DNA of 64,000 bases from Porphyromonas cangingivalis (GCF_900638305.1 NZ_LR134506.1:2108001-2172000); one strand, 5' to 3'. Shown: positions 53,741 through 62,251, counted from the first letter of the stretch. Numbers and translations: made by a program. The notes: generated by a model from the letters alone, not told the origin.

Positions 53741-53760
53741 ATGTTTTTTCTCTGCCCGGG

Positions 53761-53826
53761 GACAGAATGCGTTCTGCTCTCTGAAAGAATGTTTTCTGTC
53801 CCTCGACAGAAAACCGGAAGTCCTTG
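53761..53826 (+). repeat. 22-bp tandem repeat, family 2, copy B
   Basis: Three units (53761-53782, 53783-53804, 53805-53826) with palindromic parts GACAGAATgcgTTCTG and GAATGttTTCTGTCCC. It is in the gap between the divergent metal-efflux operon and the glutaminyl cyclase gene. The third unit is degenerate. Confidence 0.78.
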
Positions 53827-53907
53827 ATCCTTTATATGGAGCATTGCGTGTACGGTGGATCTCTGAGTCCGGCTGTCATTTTGCCCCTCCGAGTGACAAG
53901 AATATGT

Positions 53908-53915
53908 TATCTTTG
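53908..53915 (+). promoter_or_regulatory. -7 element of the glutaminyl cyclase gene
   Basis: TATCTTTG (TAnnTTTG), 36 bases before the ATG at 53952. Confidence 0.5.
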
Positions 53916-53951
53916 CCCCATGATAAGATCACTAAAAGACAATGTAACAGT

Positions 53952-54962
53952 ATGAAACCACTTTATATGCTCTTCCTTCTGACGGCATTGACGGCCTGTG
54001 GCGGACAGAAAAATGCCAAGAAGACCACCGAGACCCGGGAGACAGAGACAAGAGTCGCCGAGGCATCGCCTTTCAGTGCCGACTCTGCCTACCTACATAT
54101 CAAGAGACAAGTAGACTTCGGCCCTCGTGTGCCCAATACTCAGAGTCACAGAGCTTGTGCCGATTATCTTGCCTCTGCTCTCGAAGCTCAAGGGCTCACG
54201 ATGTATGTGCAGGACGTCGATGTCACCGCTTATGACGGTACCATCCTCAAGGCAAAGAACATCATCGGGGTGCACAATCCCGAGGCCAAGAGACGTATCC
54301 TCCTTTTTGCTCACTGGGATACACGTCCCATGGCGGATCACGACGGCGATAAGTCGAAAAGAGACCTCCCCATCGATGGTGCCGATGATGGCGGCAGTGG
54401 TACCGGCGTCCTCTTGGAGATCGCACGTCTCCTGCGTCTCCATCCGATGAAGAATATAGGTATAGATATCGCCCTCTTTGATGCCGAGGATTATGGTGCG
54501 CCCGAGCACGCCAATTACAGCGGAGAGAGTACTGTCACTTGGGCTTTGGGCACACAGAAGTGGACGCAGAGTCCCCATGTCCCCGGCTATCGTGCAGACT
54601 TCGGTATCCTGCTTGACATGGTGGGATCGAAGGGTGCGACCTTCTATCGTGAGTATTTCTCTCAAGAGTCTGCCGGTAAGACGGTCACAAAGATATGGGA
54701 CACCGCACGTCGTCTCGGACATCAGGAGTACTTCATCAACGAGATGGGGGGAGCGGTGACGGATGATCACTACTTCGTCATCCGCAACCTCGGTATCCCT
54801 TGTGTCGACATCATCAACTTCAAGCCCGATACCCACAATGGCTTCGGTGCTTACTGGCATACCCACGACGACAACATGAGCATCATCGACCGTGCCCCAC
54901 TCAAGGCCGTGGGCGAAACCGTATGGCAGGTGCTCCTCGACTATGACAACAGTATCAAATAA
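53952..54962 (+). CDS. Glutaminyl-peptide cyclotransferase, M28-type lipoprotein
   Basis: 336 residues from ATG 53952 with a lipoprotein signal (LFLLTALTAC). Converts N-terminal Gln to pyroglutamate; homologous to the glutaminyl cyclase known from P. gingivalis. Landmarks: FGPRVPNTQSH, ILLFAHWDTRP (zinc site region), GADDGGSGTGVLLEIARLL with the metal Asp, IALFDAEDYG (catalytic Glu), GGAVTDDHYFVIRNLGIP (His ligand) and YWHTHDDNMSIID. The enzyme would act at the envelope. The gene heads a run with sufE (6 bases later) and pdxB. Confidence 0.93.
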   Translation: MKPLYMLFLLTALTACGGQKNAKKTTETRETETRVAEASPFSADSAYLHIKRQVDFGPRVPNTQSHRACADYLASALEAQGLTMYVQDVDVTAYDGTILKAKNIIGVHNPEAKRRILLFAHWDTRPMADHDGDKSKRDLPIDGADDGGSGTGVLLEIARLLRLHPMKNIGIDIALFDAEDYGAPEHANYSGESTVTWALGTQKWTQSPHVPGYRADFGILLDMVGSKGATFYREYFSQESAGKTVTKIWDTARRLGHQEYFINEMGGAVTDDHYFVIRNLGIPCVDIINFKPDTHNGFGAYWHTHDDNMSIIDRAPLKAVGETVWQVLLDYDNSIK

Positions 54963-54968
54963 ATCAAT

Positions 54969-55397
54969 ATGAACACGAAGCAAATCAACGAAATACAAGA
55001 CGAGATTGTAGAGGAGTTTTCATTCCTCGATGACTGGATGGACAGATATCAGATGATCATCGACATGGGCGATACCCTCCCTGATATGCCTGAATCCGAT
55101 AAGGTCCCTGAGCACATTATCGAAGGGTGTCAGAGCCGTGTGTGGATCACCGCTCGTGCCAACGAAGACGGATCTCTGCACTTCGAAGCTGCGAGTGATG
55201 CCGTCATCGTCAAGGGGATCATCGCCATGCTCCTCAAGGTGGTCAATGATCAGAAGCCTACCGACATCTCTTCGGCCGAACTCTACTTCATCGACAAGGT
55301 CGGCTTGAAAGAACACCTTTCGCCTACACGCTCGAACGGTCTCCTTGCGATGGTAAAGCGTATCAAGGCTTACGCACACGCTGCACAGACAAAGTGA
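54969..55397 (+). CDS. sufE: SufE-family cysteine desulfurase activator
   Basis: 142 residues. Accepts sulfur from SufS and passes it to the SUF iron-sulfur scaffold. Signature: EIVEEFSFLDDWMDRYQMII, then the active Cys in IEGCQSRVW, and GIIAMLLKVVN. The length and single Cys site are typical. Its stop codon overlaps the start of pdxB (TGATG). The SUF core genes are not in the window. Confidence 0.96.
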   Translation: MNTKQINEIQDEIVEEFSFLDDWMDRYQMIIDMGDTLPDMPESDKVPEHIIEGCQSRVWITARANEDGSLHFEAASDAVIVKGIIAMLLKVVNDQKPTDISSAELYFIDKVGLKEHLSPTRSNGLLAMVKRIKAYAHAAQTK

Positions 55398-56509
55398 TGA
55401 AGCCCCTCAAGATCATTGCCGAACACTCCGTCCCTTACCTCCGTGGGGTGATCGAATCACTGGGGGAGGTCACCTACCTCCCTTCGTCGGACTTTACCCC
55501 GGAGGCTGTACGTGATGCCGACTGGCTCATCGTCCGAAGCATCACGAAGTGTTCGCGTGAACTCTTGACCGGCTCTCGTGTACGCCTCATCACGACGGCA
55601 ACGATAGGCTTCGACCACATCGACACAGAGTACTGCGATGCTGCGGGGATCACGTGGCGCAATGCTCCCGGATGCAACGCCGAAGCCGTGGGGCAGTACT
55701 TTGCCGGTGTGATCGCTTCGCTCGTCACCGAGACCGGATTTTACCCCAAGGGGAAGGTGCTCGGCATCGTCGGAGTCGGTCATGTCGGGACGGTGGTGAA
55801 GAGGTATGCCGAGGCTTTCGGTATGGTCTGTCTCCTCAACGACCCACCACGAGCGGAGAGAGAGGGAGACGAGGGTTTTGTCTCTCTCGAAGAAATAGCT
55901 TCCCGATCCGACATCATCACACTGCACACCCCACTCACCAAGTCGGGGGCGCATCCGACCTATCATCTCTTCGATAAGGCTCTCGTGGCACGCCTTGGGC
56001 GCAAACCTGTGGTCATCAACGCCTGCCGTGGTGGCGTGACAGACACCGAGGCTCTTCTGGACGGCTTGGCGACGGGAAGGATCGATAGGGTGATCATCGA
56101 CTGTTGGGAGGGTGAACCACACATTTCTATTGCATTGCTTGATAGGGCTTTCATCGGCACGCCCCACATCGCGGGCTTCTCTGCTGACGGCAAGGCCAAT
56201 GGCGCAAGGATGTGCGTCGAGGCAGGGATGAAGTTTTTCGGTATCGACCGACCTGACATCCTCTCGCCGATGTCGCCCCCTGCACCTCTGCACCCCGAGA
56301 TAGATATGTCTCAGTGGAGCGAAAACGCTCTTTTCGAAGCCATCCTCAAGACCTTCGATCCTCGTAAGGTGGACGGCGATCTGAGAGCAGGCTATACGGA
56401 CTTCGAGTACCTTCGCAAGACCTACGACTATCCGCGTGAGCCTCACGCCTATACCCTTGTCCATGCGACAGAAGGACAACGCAAGGCCTTCGACCGGCTC
56501 TTGCCCTGA
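55397..56509 (+). CDS. pdxB: 4-phosphoerythronate dehydrogenase
   Basis: 370 residues from ATG 55397 (shares one base with the sufE stop). Oxidises 4-phospho-D-erythronate in DXP-dependent PLP synthesis. D-2-hydroxyacid dehydrogenase fold: ATIGFDHIDTEYC, NAPGCNAEAVGQY, Rossmann GIVGVGHVGTVVKRYAEAFG, the Arg-containing NACRGGVTDTEALL, DCWEGEPHISIALLD and the catalytic His in GTPHIAGFSADG. The extra C-terminal region (from about 280) is the PdxB dimerisation part that separates it from SerA. PLP-pathway partner pdxH is at 7.2 kb. Confidence 0.95.
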   Translation: MKPLKIIAEHSVPYLRGVIESLGEVTYLPSSDFTPEAVRDADWLIVRSITKCSRELLTGSRVRLITTATIGFDHIDTEYCDAAGITWRNAPGCNAEAVGQYFAGVIASLVTETGFYPKGKVLGIVGVGHVGTVVKRYAEAFGMVCLLNDPPRAEREGDEGFVSLEEIASRSDIITLHTPLTKSGAHPTYHLFDKALVARLGRKPVVINACRGGVTDTEALLDGLATGRIDRVIIDCWEGEPHISIALLDRAFIGTPHIAGFSADGKANGARMCVEAGMKFFGIDRPDILSPMSPPAPLHPEIDMSQWSENALFEAILKTFDPRKVDGDLRAGYTDFEYLRKTYDYPREPHAYTLVHATEGQRKAFDRLLP

Positions 56510-56569
56510 GTCTCCGATACATACACATTACCCACAGTCTCTCTTTATCCTCCATACAAAAAAGCGTAG

Positions 56570-56653
56570 AAGCCACGAAAAAAAGTCGTTTGACTCGATG
56601 ACGAAAGTCCTTGGACTCGTTGCATCAAGTCAAACGACTTTTTTCGTGGCTTC
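56570..56653. repeat. 22-bp tandem repeat, family 1, copy 3, forming a long bidirectional hairpin
   Basis: Units at 56583-56604, 56605-56626 and 56627-56644. Each starts AAGTC, and the first matches copy 2's unit at 19 of 22. The array is embedded in a longer inverted repeat: GAAGCCACG (56570-56578) plus A-run and AGTCGTTTGACT match the complement AGTCAAACGACT, T-run and CGTGGCTTC (to 56653). Its right arm includes the stop codon of the minus-strand gene. It sits between convergent pdxB and the cardiolipin-synthase-like gene and probably ends both transcripts. Confidence 0.85.
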
Positions 56654-58136
56654 AGAGGAGAGGTGCAAAGAGACGCATGAAGGACTCTGAGAGTCGTGTG
56701 CCGAAGGGGCGTTTGCGCCAAGTCTTGGCGGTGATGGGGGTGCAGTGCTTGAGGTCTTGTGCAAAGACGGCTTTCATCTCTTCGTTCACGGCACGGTCGT
56801 AGATGCATCCTGTGAGTTCGAAGTTGTGCTCCATGCTTCGGAAATCCATGTTGGCCGAGCCAATGATGGTGAGTTCGTCATCCACGATCATCAGTTTGGA
56901 GTGTAAGAAGGAGCGGTGGTATCTGTACACTTTGACGCCGGCATTGAGGAGATCGGCGATATAGGAGTCGCTTGCCAAGCGCACGCTACGGCTGTCTCCT
57001 CTGAGGGGTATCATGAGACGGACGTCTATGCCACTGAGGGCTGCACCGATGATGGCTTTGTAGAGGGAGTCATTGGGGAGGAAATAAGGTGTCTCTATCC
57101 ATACGGACTTACGGGCATTGGTGATGGCACGGACAAGTGCGAGCAGGAGGGTGCGCCATGGACCGGTCGGGCCGGATTGGAAGAACTGTACCGGGATCTG
57201 TCGTTCGGGCGGTGTCGTCTCCGAGTGATCGGCATAGTAGACATCTATCGGAAGGATGCGCTGAGAAGCTACATACCAGTCGGTCATGAATGACGTCTGG
57301 AGACCGTTGATGGCAGGCCCGGTGATGCGGACATGGGTGTCACGCCAGATGCCGAGTTCGTTGCCTATGGTGTAGCGGTTGGCGATGTTCATCCCTCCGA
57401 CATAGCCTATCTTTCCGTCGATGACGATGAGTTTGCGGTGATTGCGATAGTTGACTTTGCTTGTGAGCAGAGGGAAGATCACGGGTAGGAAGGGATAAAC
57501 TTCGATCCCTTTCTTTCTCATGCCTTTGAAGAAGCGAGAGGAGGCTTCCCAGCTCCCCACATGGTCATAGATGACACGCACCTTGACCCCTTCGCTTGCC
57601 TTGATGGCAAGGAGATCGGCCAAGGCTTTCCCTGTATCATCGTCCGAAAACACGTAGTACTGTACGTGTATATGCTCTTTGGCCTGTCTTATGTCTTCGT
57701 ATAGACGTCCCATCTTGCTGTGCCCATCGGTGAAGACTTCGAGAGAGTGGGCGACCAGTATGGGTGCATTGGTCTGCCCTTCGATGAGGTGGGATAGGGG
57801 AGTCTTGGGTATGAGAGGAGAGACTGCCTGAGTGGTCATTGCTTTGCCGTCGTCCTCCTGAGGTATGCTCGGTATGGAGTTGTTCATGATACGACGGTAG
57901 GCTTGTCTGGAGAGGAGTCGGAGCCGTCTGTTGTCTCGCCCGAAGAAAAAGTAAGTCACGAGTCCTACGGCAGGGAGCAGGATGAGGATGATGACCCATC
58001 CGACAGCTTTGATCGGGTTGCGATTTTCGAGCATCACGAGGAGTATGATACTCAGCGTGATGACGACATACAGCGTCCTCCAAAACATACCATGGGAGAA
58101 AATCTCTGCGATCAACTGTGCAAAACTCTCAAGCAT
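56652..58136 (-). CDS. cls: Cardiolipin synthase (phospholipase D superfamily)
   Basis: 494 residues. Two N-terminal membrane helices (about 15-33 and 43-62, the second followed by FFFGRDNRRLR) anchor it to the inner membrane. Two HKD motifs: HRKLIVIDGKIGYVGGMN and HSKLMIVDDELTIIGSANMD. A typical bacterial cardiolipin synthase that makes cardiolipin from phosphatidylglycerol. Start at 58136 (MLESFAQLIAEI). The gene is monocistronic and convergent with pdxB; its stop codon lies inside the repeat hairpin. Confidence 0.96.
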   Translation of the reverse strand: MLESFAQLIAEIFSHGMFWRTLYVVITLSIILLVMLENRNPIKAVGWVIILILLPAVGLVTYFFFGRDNRRLRLLSRQAYRRIMNNSIPSIPQEDDGKAMTTQAVSPLIPKTPLSHLIEGQTNAPILVAHSLEVFTDGHSKMGRLYEDIRQAKEHIHVQYYVFSDDDTGKALADLLAIKASEGVKVRVIYDHVGSWEASSRFFKGMRKKGIEVYPFLPVIFPLLTSKVNYRNHRKLIVIDGKIGYVGGMNIANRYTIGNELGIWRDTHVRITGPAINGLQTSFMTDWYVASQRILPIDVYYADHSETTPPERQIPVQFFQSGPTGPWRTLLLALVRAITNARKSVWIETPYFLPNDSLYKAIIGAALSGIDVRLMIPLRGDSRSVRLASDSYIADLLNAGVKVYRYHRSFLHSKLMIVDDELTIIGSANMDFRSMEHNFELTGCIYDRAVNEEMKAVFAQDLKHCTPITAKTWRKRPFGTRLSESFMRLFAPLL

Positions 58137-58320
58137 ACCGATAAAAAAGAACGGCGAAGTCGAATTGTTGAATTGTTGCTATTGTGTGGTAAAATGTCTC
58201 TACTTCGTCGCAAGTTACATATTATTTTTGTTAAAATGATGTCGAGATGCCGTGATTTGTGATCCAAAAGTTATCTATGTGTCTCTGTGGTAGTTGTTTG
58301 TGTGTGTAAAATGCTCCGAC

Positions 58321-58349
58321 TTGGAGGTAGCATTGTATTGTTATTTTTG
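58321..58349 (+). promoter_or_regulatory. Promoter of tnaA
   Basis: TTG (58321-58323), 18-base spacer, TATTTTTG (58342-58349); leader about 50 bases. No TnaC-like leader peptide was recognised. Confidence 0.62.
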
Positions 58350-58404
58350 TAACTTTAGCGCGAAAACAAACAGAGAAATCTCTAACCTCTAAAAAAGATT
58401 TATT

Positions 58405-59784
58405 ATGAAACTACCTTATGCCGAGCCGTATAAGATTAAAATGGTAGAGCCTATCCGTGTCTCTACAAGAGAGGATCGTGAGCAATGGATCCGCGATGCG
58501 AAGTACAACCTCTTCATGCTTAAGAGTGATCAAGTGTTTATCGACCTTCTTACCGACTCAGGTACAGGTGCCATGAGTGACCGCCAATGGTCTGCGATGA
58601 TGCTTGGGGACGAGAGCTATGCCGGTGCATCGAGCTACTTCAACATGAAGAGTGCGATCAAGGATATCCTTGGCTTCGACTACTTCTTGCCTACACACCA
58701 AGGTCGTGCAGCTGAAAACGTGCTCTTCTCGACCATCGTCAAGAAGGGAGACATCATCCCCGGTAACTCACACTTCGACACCACCAAGGGTCACATCGAA
58801 TACCGTCAGGCTTATGCTCCCGACTGTACCATCGATGCCGCTGCGGACACTCAACTTGAGATCCCATTCAAGGGAGAGATGGACCTCAACAAGCTCGAAA
58901 AGATCCTCAAGGAGACACCAAAAGAAAAGATCCCTTGTGTCGTCCTTACGGTGACGAACAACACTGCCGGTGGCCAGCCTGTATCTATGAAGAACATCCG
59001 TGAGACTTCTGAGCTCTGCCGTAAGTATGGTATCACCCTCCTCCTCGACTCTGCACGCTTTGCCGAAAATGCATACTTCATCAAGACTCGTGAAGAGGGC
59101 TATGCTGACAAGAGCATCAAGGAGATCGTCCGTGAGATGTACTCTTATGCAGATGTCATGACCATGTCGAGCAAGAAAGATGCGATCGTCAACATGGGTG
59201 GTTTCGTGGCGTTCAAGAGCGAAGAGCTATGGCGTAAGTGTCAGATGTTCTGTATCATGAACGAAGGTTATATCACCTATGGTGGTATGAGCGGTAGAGA
59301 TATGAATGCCCTTGCTCAAGGTCTTGACGAGGGTACAGAGTTCGACACCCTCGATGCCCGTATCCGTCAGGTGGCTTATCTCGGTTCGAAGCTCGACGAG
59401 TATGGTATCCCTTACCAACGTCCTGCGGGTGGTCACGCTATCTTCGTGGACGCTAAGCAGATCTTGACGAATGTCCCTAAGGAACAATTCATCGCTCAGA
59501 CCCTCGGTATCGAACTTTATCTTGAAGCAGGTATCCGTGGTGTGGAGATCGGTGCCATCCTTGCAGACCGTGACCCCGATACACGTGAAAACCGCTATCC
59601 ACGTCTCGAACTCCTTCGTCTCGCCATCCCACGCCGTACCTATACCAACAACCACATGGATGTCGTAGCGGCAGCTTTGGCCAACGTCAAGGAACGTGCT
59701 GCAAGCATCAACAAGGGCTTCGTCATCACTCACGAGCTTCCTGTGATGCGTCACTTCACCGTCGAACTCGAACGCGCGAAGTAA
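58405..59784 (+). CDS. tnaA: Tryptophanase (L-tryptophan indole-lyase)
   Basis: 459 residues. PLP enzyme cleaving tryptophan to indole, pyruvate and ammonia. Landmarks: FLPTHQGRAAEN, PGNSHFDTTKGHIE, VLTVTNNTAGGQPVS, LLLDSARFAENAYFI and MTMSSKKDAIVNMGGF with the PLP Lys. The alternative, tyrosine phenol-lyase, carries an Arg in the C-terminal MERG motif; here the same place reads GVEIGAIL with Ile, which favours tryptophanase. It has its own promoter and a hairpin downstream. An indole-positive phenotype is predicted. Confidence 0.94.
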   Translation: MKLPYAEPYKIKMVEPIRVSTREDREQWIRDAKYNLFMLKSDQVFIDLLTDSGTGAMSDRQWSAMMLGDESYAGASSYFNMKSAIKDILGFDYFLPTHQGRAAENVLFSTIVKKGDIIPGNSHFDTTKGHIEYRQAYAPDCTIDAAADTQLEIPFKGEMDLNKLEKILKETPKEKIPCVVLTVTNNTAGGQPVSMKNIRETSELCRKYGITLLLDSARFAENAYFIKTREEGYADKSIKEIVREMYSYADVMTMSSKKDAIVNMGGFVAFKSEELWRKCQMFCIMNEGYITYGGMSGRDMNALAQGLDEGTEFDTLDARIRQVAYLGSKLDEYGIPYQRPAGGHAIFVDAKQILTNVPKEQFIAQTLGIELYLEAGIRGVEIGAILADRDPDTRENRYPRLELLRLAIPRRTYTNNHMDVVAAALANVKERAASINKGFVITHELPVMRHFTVELERAK

Positions 59785-59821
59785 TCCGCAACGCAACGAC
59801 ATAATACAACCAAATGTAGAC

Positions 59822-59860
59822 AAGGGGCAGTGTCATCCATCATCCGTGACACTGCCCCTT
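59822..59860 (+). terminator. Terminator of tnaA
   Basis: Perfect 14-bp stem AAGGGGCAGTGTCA with TGACACTGCCCCTT (59822-59835 with 59847-59860). The T-run after it is weak. Confidence 0.65.
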
Positions 59861-60008
59861 CGTGTGTTTCAGATAAGGTGTGAACTTTAGGGAGTTCCTT
59901 TTGGTTTTACCTAAGTTGAAACTCAATAGTGGTCAGAGGGTTGTCGGAGAGTGTAAAGACTGTATGCCCGAGACCTCTTGTTTTTTTCGTTGATGATAAG
60001 ATCGGTAG

Positions 60009-61127
60009 ATGATGATACTTTATGAGACAATAGAAACCTTGCGTAAGGCCATGGCCGTAGGTGAGATGACGGCGGTGGCGGTGCAGGGTATAGACTTTGG
60101 TGCGATAGAGGATGAAGTGATGACTGTGAGGTGGATGGACTGTCTCTTCCTCGGATGTGAGATGCCTCCACGGGTGAGTTGTTATTTGTCGACGGACAAC
60201 TATGTCTTCCCTCGTCTCGATGTGCCGTTCAAAACCTACCCTAAGACTTTGTATGACGGAGCATCGTTGTATGAGGGGTATCGCAGAGGTTTGCCCGAAT
60301 CATACCAAGACTGTTATGACAAACGTGTCTACGACTACTACAAAGGCTCGGAGAGGAAGCCTTCGATCAAGGACTCTTTGGCGCAGACACTTCATGACCA
60401 CTCTATCACCGAAAATCTCAACGACTTCCTATCCCCATATCCTGTCCATAAGATTGTTGCGATCATGGGTGGGCACAGTGCTGCTCGTACCGATGGGATG
60501 TATCGACAGGTGGTACTTCTCTCCAAGAGGTTGACGGAACTTGGTTATCTCTTACTTTCGGGAGGTGGCCCGGGAGCGATGGAAGCCACACACTTGGGAG
60601 CTTGGCTCGCCGGGCATTCTGAGGAGGTGGTCGAAGAGGCTCTGGGTATCCTATCCTCCGCACCGAAGTACAGTGATGAGGGGTGGTTGGAGACGGCATT
60701 GGAGGTGATGCACCGCTTCCCATCGCCACAGTATTTCAGTCTCGGGATCCCTACATGGCATTATGGCCATGAGTTGGCAACTCCTTTTGCTACACACATC
60801 GCCAAGTATTTTGCCAACAGCATTCGCGAAGAAGGTCTCCTTGCCCTTGCCAAAGGTGGTGTCATCTTCTCGCCCGGTAGTGCAGGTACGATGCAGGAGA
60901 TCTTCCAAGACCTTGCACAGAACCACTATGTCAGTTACGAGATGTCCAGCCCGATGATCTTCTTGGGCAAAGACTACTGGACACACGAACGTCCCATCTA
61001 TCCACTCCTCGAAGGGATGTCGGCCGAGGGTAAGATCAATGGCATCCTCCTCTCCATCACCGATGACAACGATGAGGTAATCTCTACGATTCGTTCTTTC
61101 ACAGATGAGTGTGAGGAGTGGAGATAG
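60009..61127 (+). CDS. LOG-family Rossmann-fold nucleotide-binding protein
   Basis: 372 residues. The LOG core (lysine-decarboxylase-like fold) begins near residue 148: VAIMGGHSAARTDGMYRQV, LLLSGGGPGAMEATHLGAWL and GGVIFSPGSAGTMQEIFQD, corresponding to the PGGxGTxxE motif with Ser-Ala in place of Gly-Gly. The roughly 140-residue N-terminal extension is unlike short LOG proteins. LOG enzymes hydrolyse nucleoside 5'-monophosphates to free bases or cytokinin-like products; activity here is inferred only. Single gene. Confidence 0.85.
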   Translation: MMILYETIETLRKAMAVGEMTAVAVQGIDFGAIEDEVMTVRWMDCLFLGCEMPPRVSCYLSTDNYVFPRLDVPFKTYPKTLYDGASLYEGYRRGLPESYQDCYDKRVYDYYKGSERKPSIKDSLAQTLHDHSITENLNDFLSPYPVHKIVAIMGGHSAARTDGMYRQVVLLSKRLTELGYLLLSGGGPGAMEATHLGAWLAGHSEEVVEEALGILSSAPKYSDEGWLETALEVMHRFPSPQYFSLGIPTWHYGHELATPFATHIAKYFANSIREEGLLALAKGGVIFSPGSAGTMQEIFQDLAQNHYVSYEMSSPMIFLGKDYWTHERPIYPLLEGMSAEGKINGILLSITDDNDEVISTIRSFTDECEEWR

Positions 61128-61277
61128 TTTCGGTGGCCTTTTGAATCCTATCTTCAAAGATGTTTTTTGAGAATGTTATGTGCTCTTGTTGCACTGCATA
61201 AGGGAAGTAGAGAAAAATTGCTACCTTTAGCTTCCCAATCAAACAAAGTAACAAGAAAGTAGATAGTATAACTGACA

Positions 61278-61493
61278 ATGAGAAGAGGACGAAAGATAAT
61301 CTGTCTTGACTGTGGCTACGAGTGGTATGTCCCCTATGATGCCGATGGCAACTGGGAGAGCAATGTCATGCTCATGGATGACGACGATGATGACCATGCC
61401 GGAGGCCCCGGCCCATACGTGTGTATGTACTGTGGTTCGACCAATGTGGAGATCATCGAGGATGTCATCATTCCTGATGACTATAACGGTTAA
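61278..61493 (+). CDS. Small zinc-ribbon protein, unknown function
   Basis: 71 residues, with two CxxC pairs (CLDCGYEW near residue 9 and CMYCGSTN near residue 49), the spacing of a zinc ribbon. Between them is an acidic run of six Asp at about residues 35-40. It is compact and acidic with no signal peptide. It is separated from the LOG gene by 150 bases and from the next gene by 137. A near-consensus TACCTTTA lies at 61222-61229. Possible nucleic-acid or protein-binding role, not established. Confidence 0.75.
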   Translation: MRRGRKIICLDCGYEWYVPYDADGNWESNVMLMDDDDDDHAGGPGPYVCMYCGSTNVEIIEDVIIPDDYNG

Positions 61494-61630
61494 GGCTCGG
61501 CTCTACCCGGAGTCGTGAGGGGCTGTCGCTCATGAGACTTGTACGGCGGAGGAGGAAAATGTTGTGTAATTCGAAGACGGCAGTCGTCTGACTTGTTTTG
61601 TCGCCTTCGGTATCTTTTCTTGTTGTCATC

Positions 61631-62155
61631 ATGAAGAAGATCTTGTACATCCACGGATACAACTCTTCGTCCGAGTCGAGGACTGCTCAGGTCTTGCTGG
61701 CTCATCTGGGCGAGGGGTTCGAACTCATTCATCCTACCTTCTCCAACGATCCCGAAGAGGCCATCCCGATGGCTCGGCGTATCATCAGAGAGGAGGGCGT
61801 CGATATGGTCGTTGCTACCTCTTTGGGTGGGTTTGTTGCGCTCAGTCTCAGAGGTATACCAAAGTTTGTGATCAACCCGAGTGTCGCTCCTCATCTCACG
61901 CTCCCTAATAACGGCTATGACGGTGATCTTTCCGGTTTTGAAAGGCTGTCGAAGGTCATCTGGGATGATATCGATGAGGCAGAACGCACGAATACGACCG
62001 GTCTTTTTGGTCTCAATGATGAACTCTTTTCGTACCGAGACATCTTCTCCACACACTATGCGCATGTCATAGAGACGGAGGACTCGCATCATGTCTTGGA
62101 TGAAACGATCACGGACATTGTCATTCCCCATATTCATTCATATTTCGGAAAGTAA
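61631..62155 (+). CDS. YqiA-like alpha/beta-hydrolase esterase
   Basis: 174 residues from ATG 61631; the frame is open a little further upstream but the first strand KKILYIHGYNSSSESRTAQ begins here. Fold landmarks: oxyanion IHGYNSS, nucleophile elbow ATSLGGFVAL (G-x-S-x-G variant T-S-L-G-G with Ser), and late His in TEDSHHVLDET. The protein is close in size to E. coli YqiA (UPF0227). The substrate is unknown; no signal peptide. Confidence 0.85.
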   Translation: MKKILYIHGYNSSSESRTAQVLLAHLGEGFELIHPTFSNDPEEAIPMARRIIREEGVDMVVATSLGGFVALSLRGIPKFVINPSVAPHLTLPNNGYDGDLSGFERLSKVIWDDIDEAERTNTTGLFGLNDELFSYRDIFSTHYAHVIETEDSHHVLDETITDIVIPHIHSYFGK

Positions 62156-62223
62156 GAAGGGCTTTGTCGCTCTTTTTTTGCACTTTAAGGAGATAGGAGA
62201 GCGGAAGTGTCTCCCAAAATTCA

Positions 62224-62231
62224 TATCTTTG
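62224..62231 (+). promoter_or_regulatory. -7 element of the bamD gene
   Basis: TATCTTTG (TAnnTTTG), 21 bases before the ATG at 62252. Confidence 0.55.
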
Positions 62232-62251
62232 CACCACAAAAGCGCGTTTTT

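Noticed and set aside
55457-56479. A 340-codon minus-strand frame across pdxB
   Set aside because: Antisense to a well-conserved dehydrogenase; no features of a real protein.
58405-59784. Tyrosine phenol-lyase as identity
   Set aside because: The C-terminal motif has Ile (VEIG) where phenol-lyases have Arg (MERG).
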